NCBI GenBank assembly: GCA_015494335.1
Contig: WGBK01000416.1
Location: 1-7,373, forward strand
Direction of reading: 5' to 3'
DNA length: 7,373 nucleotides
Source: Gammaproteobacteria bacterium
Lineage (GTDB): Bacteria > Pseudomonadota > Gammaproteobacteria > GCA-001735895
Positions 1 to 5,872 of this stretch are shown piece after piece. The position numbers and the translations under genes are program-made. Each line of letters starts with the position of its first letter. The stretch's first letter is position 1. Below the pieces are notes generated by a model. That model saw only the letters and a program-made list of their open reading frames with translations, was not told the origin of the DNA and made no database searches.

Positions 1-645
1 CTGGGCGGCGAGTTGCAGACGCTGCTTCCGGAAGCCCGCATGCTGGGCGAGGAGATGAGCCCGCAGGAACAGCAGGCGGTGATCGATTCCGGGCAGGCCT
101 ACTGGTGCCTGGACCCCCTCGACGGGACCAACAATTTCCACCACGGCATGCCTCTGTTCTCGGTCAGCCTGGCCCTGATCCGTGAGCAGCATCTGGAGAT
201 TGCCCTGGTTTTCGATCCGGTGCGCAGGGAACTGTTCAGCGCTAGGAGTGGCGGTGGCCTGCGCATCAACCGGCAAGCGGCCCTGCGCCCGTCGCAACCC
301 GCCCGGTTGGCGAAATGCCTGGCCTTTGTCGATTTCAAGCGTCTGCAGCGAGATCTGAAGGCGCGCCTGCTCGAGGGCATGCCCTTCAAGTCGCAGCGCA
401 ACATCGGCACCTGCGCCCTGGAATGGGCCTGGCTGGCCGCCGGACGCTGCCAGCTGCTGTTGCACGGAGGAGAGAAGTTCTGGGATTACGCGGCGGGCGT
501 GCTGCTGTTGCAGGAGGCCGGCGGCGCCAGCTGCTCGGCCGACGGCTCTGCCATCTTCAATCACAGCCTCGACAACCGCCCCTGCATCGCCGCCAGCGAA
601 CCGCCGCTGCTGGAGGCCTGGTACGACTACCTGTACGCCGAGTAG
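1..645 (+). CDS. Inositol monophosphatase family protein, 3' part (5' end outside window)
   Basis: This is a Mg2+-dependent, Li+-sensitive-type sugar/inositol phosphate phosphatase. The frame is open to the left edge, so the 214 visible residues are the C-terminal part of a protein usually near 260-270 aa; roughly 50 N-terminal residues are missing. The family signatures are all present: GEE at visible residues 16-18 (metal-binding Glu), the DPLDGTNNF motif at 38-46 (the DPxDGT metal site) and WDYAAG at 161-166 (second signature with the last metal-binding Asp). No signal peptide or membrane segment is visible, so it is probably cytoplasmic. Substrate is undecided: the family includes inositol-1-phosphatase/SuhB, 3'(2'),5'-bisphosphate nucleotidase (CysQ) and histidinol-phosphatase, and the NNFHHGMP stretch after the metal motif does not settle it. 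The family call is firm, the substrate is not. Its last 19 bp overlap the stop end of the convergent gene on the other strand. Confidence 0.93.
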   Translation: MGGELQTLLPEARMLGEEMSPQEQQAVIDSGQAYWCLDPLDGTNNFHHGMPLFSVSLALIREQHLEIALVFDPVRRELFSARSGGGLRINRQAALRPSQPARLAKCLAFVDFKRLQRDLKARLLEGMPFKSQRNIGTCALEWAWLAAGRCQLLLHGGEKFWDYAAGVLLLQEAGGASCSADGSAIFNHSLDNRPCIAASEPPLLEAWYDYLYAE

Positions 646-1400
646 TAGGTTTGTACGCCCTGGTACTGCTGACCGTAATAAGCGTTGTCGATGTCCTGCC
701 GGCCATGGCTGTCGGCATTCCAGTCGCTGTCGGCATCGACATCGGCATCCGCGCGCAGGCGCGAGGCGAAACGCATGCTGAAGCTGAATTCGCCTTCCCC
801 ACGACCATTGCCGCGCCCCTGGCCACGACCGCGGGCGCTGCCACGACCGTCATGCCATTGGTTTCCGTAGGCACCCTGGTAGGCACTGTAGTCGGCGTAA
901 TTCCAGCCCCCCAGCGCATCGCTGCCGTCCCGGGCGACGGGGTAGGCAACCGGATAAACCGAAGGATAGGCATAGCCATAGGCAGCGGGCTGAACCGCGG
1001 CATAACCTGATTCGGGAGCGGTTTTGGGCTGATTGACCTGTGAAGTGCTTGCATCGGCAGTCGTGGAATCGGACTCGGCTGCGTTCTCGGCGACCGTCGG
1101 CTGCTCGTCCTTTTCCGGCAAAGCGGTGGCGAAGATGCCGCCGGAGAGCGGACGCACCACCCGCTGTTCGGGATCGCCTGCAGTTTCCTGGTCCGCAAGC
1201 TCGTTGGTCGCGATGGAAGAATCGGCCGATTCCTTGCGCTGCAGGTCCGATTGCAGTTGGGCGTTGACGGCTTCGCCATGGCGGGCCAGATCCAGGCTTT
1301 CGGTGCCCTGGATCTCGAGATAGGCGAGAATGCCCGCGTAGAGTGCCAAGGCCGAAGCCAGGCCGGCCAGTTGCAGGCCGCTGGTGGATCCTGATGTCAT
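627..1400 (-). CDS. Membrane-anchored low-complexity Gly/Arg/Tyr-rich protein, function unknown (sulfur-globule-protein-like composition)
   Basis: The protein has 257 aa. A single hydrophobic segment at about residues 9-28 (LQLAGLASALALYAGILAYL) looks like an uncleaved N-terminal anchor. Next comes a hydrophilic Glu/Ser/Thr/Ala-rich stretch (30-130), likely disordered. A Tyr/Pro/Val segment with YPSVYPVAYPVA at 145-156 follows, then a Gly/Arg repeat block at 186-203 (RGSARGRGQGRGNGRGEG). The sequence EFSFSMRFASR (204-214) and an Asp/Ala run (ADADVDADSDWNAD) come next, and the protein ends in a Tyr/Gln-rich tail (240-257). No catalytic motif is visible. The composition recalls sulfur globule family proteins of sulfur-oxidising gammaproteobacteria, but this is a compositional impression only and the long disordered N-terminal half differs. 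The ATG at 1400 has a GAGGG ribosome binding site 4-5 nt upstream and a strong sigma70 promoter behind it, so the frame is well supported as a gene. Its 3' end overlaps the phosphatase gene tail-to-tail. Confidence 0.82.
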   Translation of the reverse strand: MTSGSTSGLQLAGLASALALYAGILAYLEIQGTESLDLARHGEAVNAQLQSDLQRKESADSSIATNELADQETAGDPEQRVVRPLSGGIFATALPEKDEQPTVAENAAESDSTTADASTSQVNQPKTAPESGYAAVQPAAYGYAYPSVYPVAYPVARDGSDALGGWNYADYSAYQGAYGNQWHDGRGSARGRGQGRGNGRGEGEFSFSMRFASRLRADADVDADSDWNADSHGRQDIDNAYYGQQYQGVQTYYSAYR

Positions 1401-1432
1401 GTCGCCCTCGTCATTGTTGGTTGGTTTGAAAC

Positions 1433-1461
1433 AGTATATTAGTAATTGCTTATATTTTCAA
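1433..1461 (-). promoter_or_regulatory. Sigma70 promoter for the 257-aa anchored protein
   Basis: Read on the minus strand, TTGAAA (1461-1456) is separated by exactly 17 bp from TATACT (1438-1433). Each box matches the sigma70 consensus at five of six positions. Transcription would begin near 1426, giving a leader of about 25 nt before the ATG at 1400, with GAGGG at the right distance for ribosome binding. The stretch is much more AT-rich than its surroundings. It lies in the 66-bp divergent gap, so the same DNA must also carry the start signals of the rightward nuclease-fold gene, for which no comparably good boxes are seen. Confidence 0.72.
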
Positions 1462-1466
1462 TCGTG

Positions 1467-2438
1467 ATGCCTCTTCCTCTCCGCCCATGGGTTCTGTTGC
1501 TGACAGGACTCCTTCTCCTCGTTGCCCAGCCAGCCCTGTCCGAGTGGCGCCTGGTTTCGCAGAATCTGAACCGTTTCTTCGATGACATCGACGACCCCGA
1601 GGACGACCGGGTACTGGGCTCGAAGCGTTACCGGAAACGGGTCCAGCAGCTGGCAGAAAAGATCGAGCGCAGCTTTGCCCTGCCCGAGGTGGTGGCGCTG
1701 CAGGAAGTCGAGAAACGGGCGATCCTCGAGCAGGTCGCCGATGCCATCGAGAAGAACAGCGGTCGACGATATCGCGCCCTGCTCATTGACGGCAATGATC
1801 TCTCCGGCATGGATGTCGGTTACCTGGTGGATGAGGGACTGGAGGTACGTCGTCTCGAACCGCTGTTCGCCGACCGCAAGTACCGCTTCCGGCGCAACGG
1901 ACGCAGCATTGTGGCCCCTCTGTACGCGCGGCCGCCGCTACGGCTCGAGTTCTGCCGCGACGGAGACTGTTTCACCCTGGTCAATGTGCACCTGCGCTCG
2001 ATGCGCGGACTGCGCAAGTCCGCCGAAAGCGGACGCATTGCGAAGAAGCGCCGCTTGCAGGCCGAGACCCTGGCCCGCTGGGTGAATCGTTTCCAGCGCG
2101 AACACCCCCGGCAGCCCCTGGCCCTGGTAGGGGATTTCAATGCCCTGCGTCCCTCCGATGCCTTCGTCGACGTGATCGGCACCCTCATCGGCCAGCCGGA
2201 CCAGCACAGGCCGAGGCTGGCTAGCCCGGATCTCGTCGATCCCGACCTGACCGACACCAGCCTGCAACTGCCGAGGAAAAAGCGCTGGTCCTACCGCTAT
2301 CGCAAGCGGCGTCAGCTACTCGACTACCTTCTGCTGAATCAAAAGGCCGACAAGCAGCTTGAAGCGATCCGTTACAGCGGCATCGACTACCGCTTTTCCG
2401 ACCACGCTGCCCTGATCGCGCGATTCCGTCAGCCCTGA
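1467..2438 (+). CDS. Secreted endonuclease/exonuclease/phosphatase (EEP) family protein
   Basis: From the ATG at 1467 the protein has 323 aa. It starts with a typical signal peptide: a short basic n-region, a Leu-rich core (about residues 8-20) and an ALS-EW cleavage site after residue 25. The EEP fold (DNase I/exonuclease III/phosphodiesterase superfamily) is shown by QNLN at 32-35, LQEVE at 78-82 (metal-binding Glu80), DVGYLV at 116-121, VNVHLRS at 172-178 (His175), GDFNAL at 222-227 (Asp223, Asn225), LDYLL at 285-289 and the terminal SDH at 311-313. The full catalytic set is present, so a periplasmic or secreted metal-dependent nuclease or phosphodiesterase is likely; the substrate is unknown. 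Cys163 and Cys168 are close enough for a disulfide, which fits export. In-frame TTG (1446) and GTG (1464) codons exist, but ATG gives the natural signal peptide. No clear Shine-Dalgarno precedes it. The 3' end overlaps zapE by 10 bp. Confidence 0.88.
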   Translation: MPLPLRPWVLLLTGLLLLVAQPALSEWRLVSQNLNRFFDDIDDPEDDRVLGSKRYRKRVQQLAEKIERSFALPEVVALQEVEKRAILEQVADAIEKNSGRRYRALLIDGNDLSGMDVGYLVDEGLEVRRLEPLFADRKYRFRRNGRSIVAPLYARPPLRLEFCRDGDCFTLVNVHLRSMRGLRKSAESGRIAKKRRLQAETLARWVNRFQREHPRQPLALVGDFNALRPSDAFVDVIGTLIGQPDQHRPRLASPDLVDPDLTDTSLQLPRKKRWSYRYRKRRQLLDYLLLNQKADKQLEAIRYSGIDYRFSDHAALIARFRQP

Positions 2439-3526
2439 TGGCGCTCGGCGAGGTAGTCCTCACCCTGCATCTCCAGCAGACGACTCCGAGTACGCTGGAA
2501 CTCGAAGGCAAGGAACTCGCCGCTATACAGCAGTTCAAGCGGGCAATGGGCGGACAGAATCAGCTTGACCCGGTGGTCGTAGAGCACATCGATCAGCGAA
2601 ACGAAACGCCGCGCGGCATCGGCCTGTTCGTCGTCGAGACAGGGCACGCCGGTCAACACCAGGGTCTTGCAACGGGAGGCGATTTCCAGGTAGTCGAAAC
2701 GGCTGCGCGGTCCCTGGCACAGGGCCTCGAAGTCGAACCACAGGGTTTCCGCATCCTGCAGCCGTGTCGGAATCTCCCGCTGCTGGATGAGCAGGGGCTG
2801 GCCCAGTTGCGGATCGACGAGATGCGGCTGCAGGTGATCGCGGATACGCTGAACGGCTTTCTCGTCGTGGGGATGATGGAACAACCCGGTCTCGCGCAGG
2901 GTCAGGCTGCGATAATCGGTGCCGCCATCCATGCTGACCACGCGGCAATGTTCGGTCAGGGCATCGATAGCCGGCAGAAAACGATCCCGTTGCAGGCCGT
3001 CGGCATACAGCGCCTCGGGTGGCGAATTGGAGGTGGTGACCAGCACCAGCCCGCGCTCGAACAGGGCCTGCAGCAGGCGACCGATGAGCATGGCATCCCC
3101 GATGTCCTTGATCTCGAACTCGTCGAGACAGAGCACGCGCAGCTCGGCCCGGATCTCATCGGCCAGGCGCTGCACAGGGTCGCCAGGCTGGCTCTTCAGG
3201 TCTTCGTGACGGTGGTGAATGGATTGCATGAACTGATGAAAATGCTGCCGACGCGACGGCACGGTCTCCAGACAGGCATGGAACAGGTCCATCAGAAAGG
3301 TCTTGCCGCGCCCGACGCCCCCCCACAGGTAGATCCCCCGTGGCGCAACCGTGGTCGGAGCGCAGAAGGATCGCAGCCAGCCGGGAATCCGCCGTGAAAC
3401 CGCCGACGGCTCTTCCTCCAATTCGTGGCAGAGTGCATCAAGAAAATACAGGGCGTGGCGTTGTGCCGGGTCGTCGCGGTAGCCGGACTGCCCGGTGTGG
3501 CGGTTGTAGCGTTGGCTGGGTGTCAT
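2429..3526 (-). CDS. zapE: Cell division protein ZapE, AFG1-like P-loop ATPase
   Basis: The protein has 365 aa, close to E. coli ZapE (about 375). ZapE is a cytoplasmic ATPase that associates with the Z-ring late in division and affects FtsZ bundling; the mitochondrial relative AFG1/LACE1 acts in protein quality control. Visible features are the N-terminal MTPSQRY start typical of the family, Walker A GGVGRGKT at 69-76, Walker B VLCLDEF at 131-137 followed by DIGDAML, a TSN sensor-1-like motif at 165-167, GLQRDRFLPAI at 177-187 and the C-terminal signature FEFQRTRSRLLEMQGEDYL. The reading frame stays open another 112 codons upstream, but that extension has no family resemblance and runs through the AT-rich promoter island, so the ATG at 3526 is taken. 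The ribosome site is weak (GGGG directly before the ATG). The gene stands alone, divergent from the 115-aa protein, and its stop overlaps the EEP gene. Confidence 0.94.
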   Translation of the reverse strand: MTPSQRYNRHTGQSGYRDDPAQRHALYFLDALCHELEEEPSAVSRRIPGWLRSFCAPTTVAPRGIYLWGGVGRGKTFLMDLFHACLETVPSRRQHFHQFMQSIHHRHEDLKSQPGDPVQRLADEIRAELRVLCLDEFEIKDIGDAMLIGRLLQALFERGLVLVTTSNSPPEALYADGLQRDRFLPAIDALTEHCRVVSMDGGTDYRSLTLRETGLFHHPHDEKAVQRIRDHLQPHLVDPQLGQPLLIQQREIPTRLQDAETLWFDFEALCQGPRSRFDYLEIASRCKTLVLTGVPCLDDEQADAARRFVSLIDVLYDHRVKLILSAHCPLELLYSGEFLAFEFQRTRSRLLEMQGEDYLAERHQG

Positions 3527-3559
3527 CCCCGACAATAGTAGTGAATGCGGGAGGCTGTT

Positions 3560-3588
3560 CTTATATTTTTGACAAAATAGCTTATCAG
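3560..3588 (-). promoter_or_regulatory. Candidate sigma70 promoter for zapE
   Basis: On the minus strand CTGATA (3588-3583, four of six to TTGACA) is followed after 17 bp by TATAAG (3565-3560, five of six to TATAAT but lacking the conserved final T). The start site would fall near 3553, giving a leader of about 27 nt before the zapE ATG. The spacing and the AT-rich setting are good and the boxes are mediocre, so this is a candidate only. Confidence 0.35.
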
Positions 3589-3605
3589 CCCGGAGCAGAA
3601 GGCGG

Positions 3606-3632
3606 CTGTGGGCAAGGCCCCGGGCCTGTGGG
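3606..3632. repeat. Direct 7-bp repeats flanking a small palindrome in the zapE/115-aa divergent region
   Basis: CTGTGGG occurs at 3606-3612 and again at 3626-3632, a 20-bp period or about two DNA turns. Between them lies the inverted repeat AGGCCC-C-GGGCCT (3615-3627). The block ends 25 bp before the -35 box of the candidate rightward promoter and is absent from coding DNA, so it could be a regulator binding site. It is GC-rich and short, so chance is not excluded. Confidence 0.35.
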
Positions 3633-3657
3633 GGATGTGACCGGTTTCCCAATCCGA

Positions 3658-3687
3658 TTGAAAATTGCGGCCCCATTCGCTCATAAT
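3658..3687 (+). promoter_or_regulatory. Candidate sigma70 promoter for the 115-aa protein
   Basis: TTGAAA (3658-3663) is followed after 18 bp by CATAAT (3682-3687); both boxes are five of six to consensus. Transcription would begin near 3694, leaving a leader of about 54 nt before the ATG at 3748. No other gene on this strand could use it. Confidence 0.5.
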
Positions 3688-3747
3688 GCATCGCTGAGAC
3701 AGTATGATGCCCTGTTTGAACCGTCAGCAGCCCAAGGCCCAGCGAAG

Positions 3748-4095
3748 ATGTCCATCGAAAACCGAGTAATGAACCCGACCATTGCGCGCCAGCTCTACGA
3801 GAAGAGCGAGAAGCTGAAGCGCCAGCGCATGGGCAAGCCGGCGGCCATCGAATCCTTTCCACGGGTGGTGAAGACGCTCTGCGGATTGTGGGGCTACCGC
3901 GAGGGCCAGAAATATCTAGAGGAGCTGATCCTGGTCGAGGGTGGCAAGCACCGCAAGGGTTTCCCGCCGGAGGCCCAGGAGGAACTGATGTTCCTCTACC
4001 AGCTGCTGCTCGACCAGCACCGGCTGATCGCCCGTCCGGGGCAGCGCATGTACGCCCACCGCCCGCCGGGGACCAAGTTCACGATGGGGGGCTGA
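3748..4095 (+). CDS. Small basic protein of unknown function (115 aa)
   Basis: The family is not recognised. The protein is soluble-looking and basic, with no signal peptide, membrane segment or Cys pair. An N-terminal Lys/Arg-rich amphipathic stretch (residues 11-30, with YEKSEKLKRQRMGK) is followed by FPRVVKTLCGLWGYREGQKYLEEL (split here as FPRVVKTLCGLW at 37-48 and GYREGQKYLEEL at 49-60), then GGKHRKGFPPEAQEEL at 65-80, a helix with LYQLLLDQ, and a Pro/Arg/Gly tail. The GFPPEAQEEL segment and the Trp-Gly-Tyr core look like conserved positions rather than random translation. The start is chosen at ATG 3748 (AAGG about 10 nt upstream, GAAG adjacent); a second in-frame ATG at 3769 would give 108 aa. 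A plausible promoter lies upstream. The gene is convergent with the degenerate receiver and overlaps it by 17 bp. I considered DsrC/TusE because of size, but the C-terminal Cys motif is missing. Confidence 0.75.
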   Translation: MSIENRVMNPTIARQLYEKSEKLKRQRMGKPAAIESFPRVVKTLCGLWGYREGQKYLEELILVEGGKHRKGFPPEAQEELMFLYQLLLDQHRLIARPGQRMYAHRPPGTKFTMGG

Positions 4096-4498
4096 GCGGC
4101 CCGTCGGGTTTCGCCGTTTGCAGGGCGGCTGCCAGCTCCTCCTCGTCGATCGGATAGCTGAGCAGGGCGTGGAAATCGAAACGCGAGCGAACCCGCTCCA
4201 GCTGGTGCGTCTGTTCCCGGTCGTAGAACACGATCACCCTCACCTGCGGCGCGCGTGCAATGCTCGCCATCAGGGATTCGAGCTGGGAAGTACGGTCGCG
4301 GAAGTCCGACTGGAAATTGAATTCGGCAACGATCACATCCGGAACGCGCTTTTTGATAGACTTGATCGCCTTGCGCATCGAGTCGATACGCTCCGGCTCG
4401 TAGCCCTGCGCCCGGTACAACGGGCTGAAGTCCGGGTAACCACCCAGTTCGAGTATGTGCAGCAGGACAGGCGCCTGCCGGTCGGAGCGATCGTTCAT
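4079..4498 (-). CDS. Degenerate response-regulator receiver-like protein (139 aa)
   Basis: The order of hydrophobic strands and helices fits a stand-alone CheY-like receiver: beta-1 VLLHIL (11-16), a helix around 36-51, beta-3 PDVIVAEFNF (53-62), beta-4 VRVIVFYD (86-93) and beta-5 HALLSYPID (110-118) with the usual cis-Pro position. The phosphorylation pocket is changed. The paired acids after beta-1 are lost (HILELGG), the phospho-acceptor Asp aligns with Glu59, the Thr/Ser switch aligns with Tyr92 and the conserved Lys before Pro aligns with Tyr115. It is therefore probably a pseudo-receiver that cannot be phosphorylated normally. No output domain follows, so it would act by protein contact. 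The ATG at 4498 has GAGA 4 nt upstream. The open frame continues another 75 codons across the antiporter start, but that extension is low-complexity antisense sequence. The fold assignment is inference from pattern and moderately sure; the gene itself is well supported. Confidence 0.72.
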   Translation of the reverse strand: MNDRSDRQAPVLLHILELGGYPDFSPLYRAQGYEPERIDSMRKAIKSIKKRVPDVIVAEFNFQSDFRDRTSQLESLMASIARAPQVRVIVFYDREQTHQLERVRSRFDFHALLSYPIDEEELAAALQTAKPDGPLSPPS

Positions 4499-4515
4499 GC
4501 TGTCTCGTTCCCTGG

Positions 4516-4540
4516 TTGTTGAAGTGGAGCCCTTGTTGAA
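4516..4540. repeat. Perfect 8-bp direct repeat in the receiver/antiporter divergent gap
   Basis: TTGTTGAA occurs at 4516-4523 and 4533-4540, 17 bp apart, inside the 60-bp gap between the two divergent start codons. No convincing sigma70 boxes are seen in this gap for either gene. The repeats may be part of a binding site or simply chance. Confidence 0.3.
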
Positions 4541-4558
4541 CCCTTGCCCGAATCCGGA

Positions 4559-5872
4559 ATGCGCCGACATCTGCACCGACACCGCCGCAAACTGCTGTCG
4601 CTGAAAGCCTGGCGCATCCGCCTGGTATTCTGGGGCGGTGCACTGCTGCTCGGGGGGATTGCCGCGGGATTCGCCCTGGTCGCGGCGCGCATGGATCATA
4701 CGTTTCGCGGACTGGCTGATCAATACGCCTGGCTGCCCTTCCTGTGGATGCCGCTGGGCCTGATGCTGCTCAACTGGATGACCCGTCGCTTCTTCCCGGG
4801 AGCCGGCGGCAGCGGCATTCCGCAGGTGATCGCGGCTCTGCAGATGAAGAAACGAGCCGCCGTGCTGTCCTTCCGCATTGCCATCGGCAAGCTGTTACTG
4901 ACCAGCCTCGGCCTGCTCAGCGGCGCATCCATCGGGCGCGAGGGGCCGACAGTGCATATTGGCGCCTCGATCATGTATTCGCTGCGCCGTTTCGCGCCCT
5001 TCCCCGACTTCTACTACCGCCACGGCCTGGTGGCCGCCGGCGGCGCGGCGGGCGTCGCCGCTGCCTTCAACACGCCGCTGGCCGGTATCGTGTTCGCGCT
5101 GGAAGAGATCAGCCGTTCCTTCGAGGCACGCACCAACGGCGTGATCATGACCGCGGTCATCTTCGCCGGCCTCACTGCAATGGCCCTGCTCGGCAACTAC
5201 AGCTATTTCGGTGTCAGCGATGCCCAGTTCGTGCTCAGTCCCATGCTGGTGCTGAGCATCATCCTCTGCGGCATCATCGGCGGACTGTTCGGTGGATTGT
5301 TCAGCCAGCTGCTGATCAGCGGCAACCGCTGGATCAAGCCCTGGATCACCCGCTACCCGATGATCGTCACGGCCCTGCTCGGCCTGATGCTGGCCACCCT
5401 GGGCTGGGCCTCGGATCACGGCAGCTTCGGCACCGGCTACGAAAAGGCCTATGGCATCATCACTGGAGAAGGCGTCTACGACCCGTGGTATCCGCTGTAC
5501 AAGTTCTTCGCCACCCTCGGTTCCTACCTCACCGGCATTCCGGGAGGCATCTTCGCACCCTCCCTCGCTACCGGCGCCGGCATCGGCCAGAACCTGGCGC
5601 ACTGGTTCCCGATCGCTCCCGTTTCCTTCATGGTGATGATCGGCATGGTCGCCTACTTCGCCGGGGTCATACAGGCACCGATCACGGCGATGGTGATCGT
5701 GCTCGAGATGACCTCCAACGAGCACATGATCTTTCCGTTGATGATCAGCGCCCTGCTCGGCAGCGGCGCTTCTTCACTGGTCTGCCCAAGATCGCTGTAT
5801 GGTGTGCTGGCGGAGGATTTCCTGCGGCCCGAACAGGAACAGACAAAGCGGGAGGATCAAACGCAGCGATAG
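4559..5872 (+). CDS. CLC-type chloride/proton antiporter (ClcA-like)
   Basis: From the ATG at 4559 the protein has 437 aa and many membrane helices, with no C-terminal CBS domains, as in bacterial ClcA (473 aa). All anion-site motifs are present: GSGIP at 84-88, GREGP at 126-130 with gating Glu128, GIPGGIFAPSL at 326-336 and the pore Tyr414 in RSLYGVLA. Glu183 in LEEISR lies exactly 55 residues after Glu128, the same spacing as Glu148/Glu203 in E. coli ClcA. That second Glu is the inner proton-transfer residue of exchangers, so a 2Cl-/H+ antiporter is more likely than a channel. Known roles in this family include acid resistance and charge balance; the role here is not shown. Helix B begins after a His/Arg-rich N-terminus. 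A TTG at 4544 would add five residues; neither start has a good ribosome site. The 3' end overlaps the cyclase gene by 16 bp. Confidence 0.94.
   Translation: MRRHLHRHRRKLLSLKAWRIRLVFWGGALLLGGIAAGFALVAARMDHTFRGLADQYAWLPFLWMPLGLMLLNWMTRRFFPGAGGSGIPQVIAALQMKKRAAVLSFRIAIGKLLLTSLGLLSGASIGREGPTVHIGASIMYSLRRFAPFPDFYYRHGLVAAGGAAGVAAAFNTPLAGIVFALEEISRSFEARTNGVIMTAVIFAGLTAMALLGNYSYFGVSDAQFVLSPMLVLSIILCGIIGGLFGGLFSQLLISGNRWIKPWITRYPMIVTALLGLMLATLGWASDHGSFGTGYEKAYGIITGEGVYDPWYPLYKFFATLGSYLTGIPGGIFAPSLATGAGIGQNLAHWFPIAPVSFMVMIGMVAYFAGVIQAPITAMVIVLEMTSNEHMIFPLMISALLGSGASSLVCPRSLYGVLAEDFLRPEQEQTKREDQTQR

Noticed and set aside
1426..1456. Rightward sigma70 promoter TTGAAA (1426-1431) with TATATT (1451-1456) for the EEP gene
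   Set aside because: The spacer is 19 bp and the start would be within a few bases of the ATG. It is possible for a leaderless mRNA but too weak to annotate.
2438..3397. Long rightward open frame (319 codons) opposite zapE
   Set aside because: It lies wholly antisense to a clear zapE gene, is low-complexity in Gln/Gly/His, and has no ribosome site or domain. It is an effect of high GC content.
3527..3862. N-terminal extension of ZapE by 112 residues
   Set aside because: The extension has no family resemblance, crosses the promoter island and the start of the divergent gene, and the internal MTPSQRY start matches the family.
3748..4095. DsrC/TusE sulfur-relay protein, suggested by size
   Set aside because: It lacks the conserved C-terminal arm with the CysA and CysB residues and shows no sequence match along its length.
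4499..4723. N-terminal extension of the pseudo-receiver by 75 residues
   Set aside because: It is antisense to the first helices of the antiporter, is low-complexity, and the ATG at 4498 has a good ribosome site.
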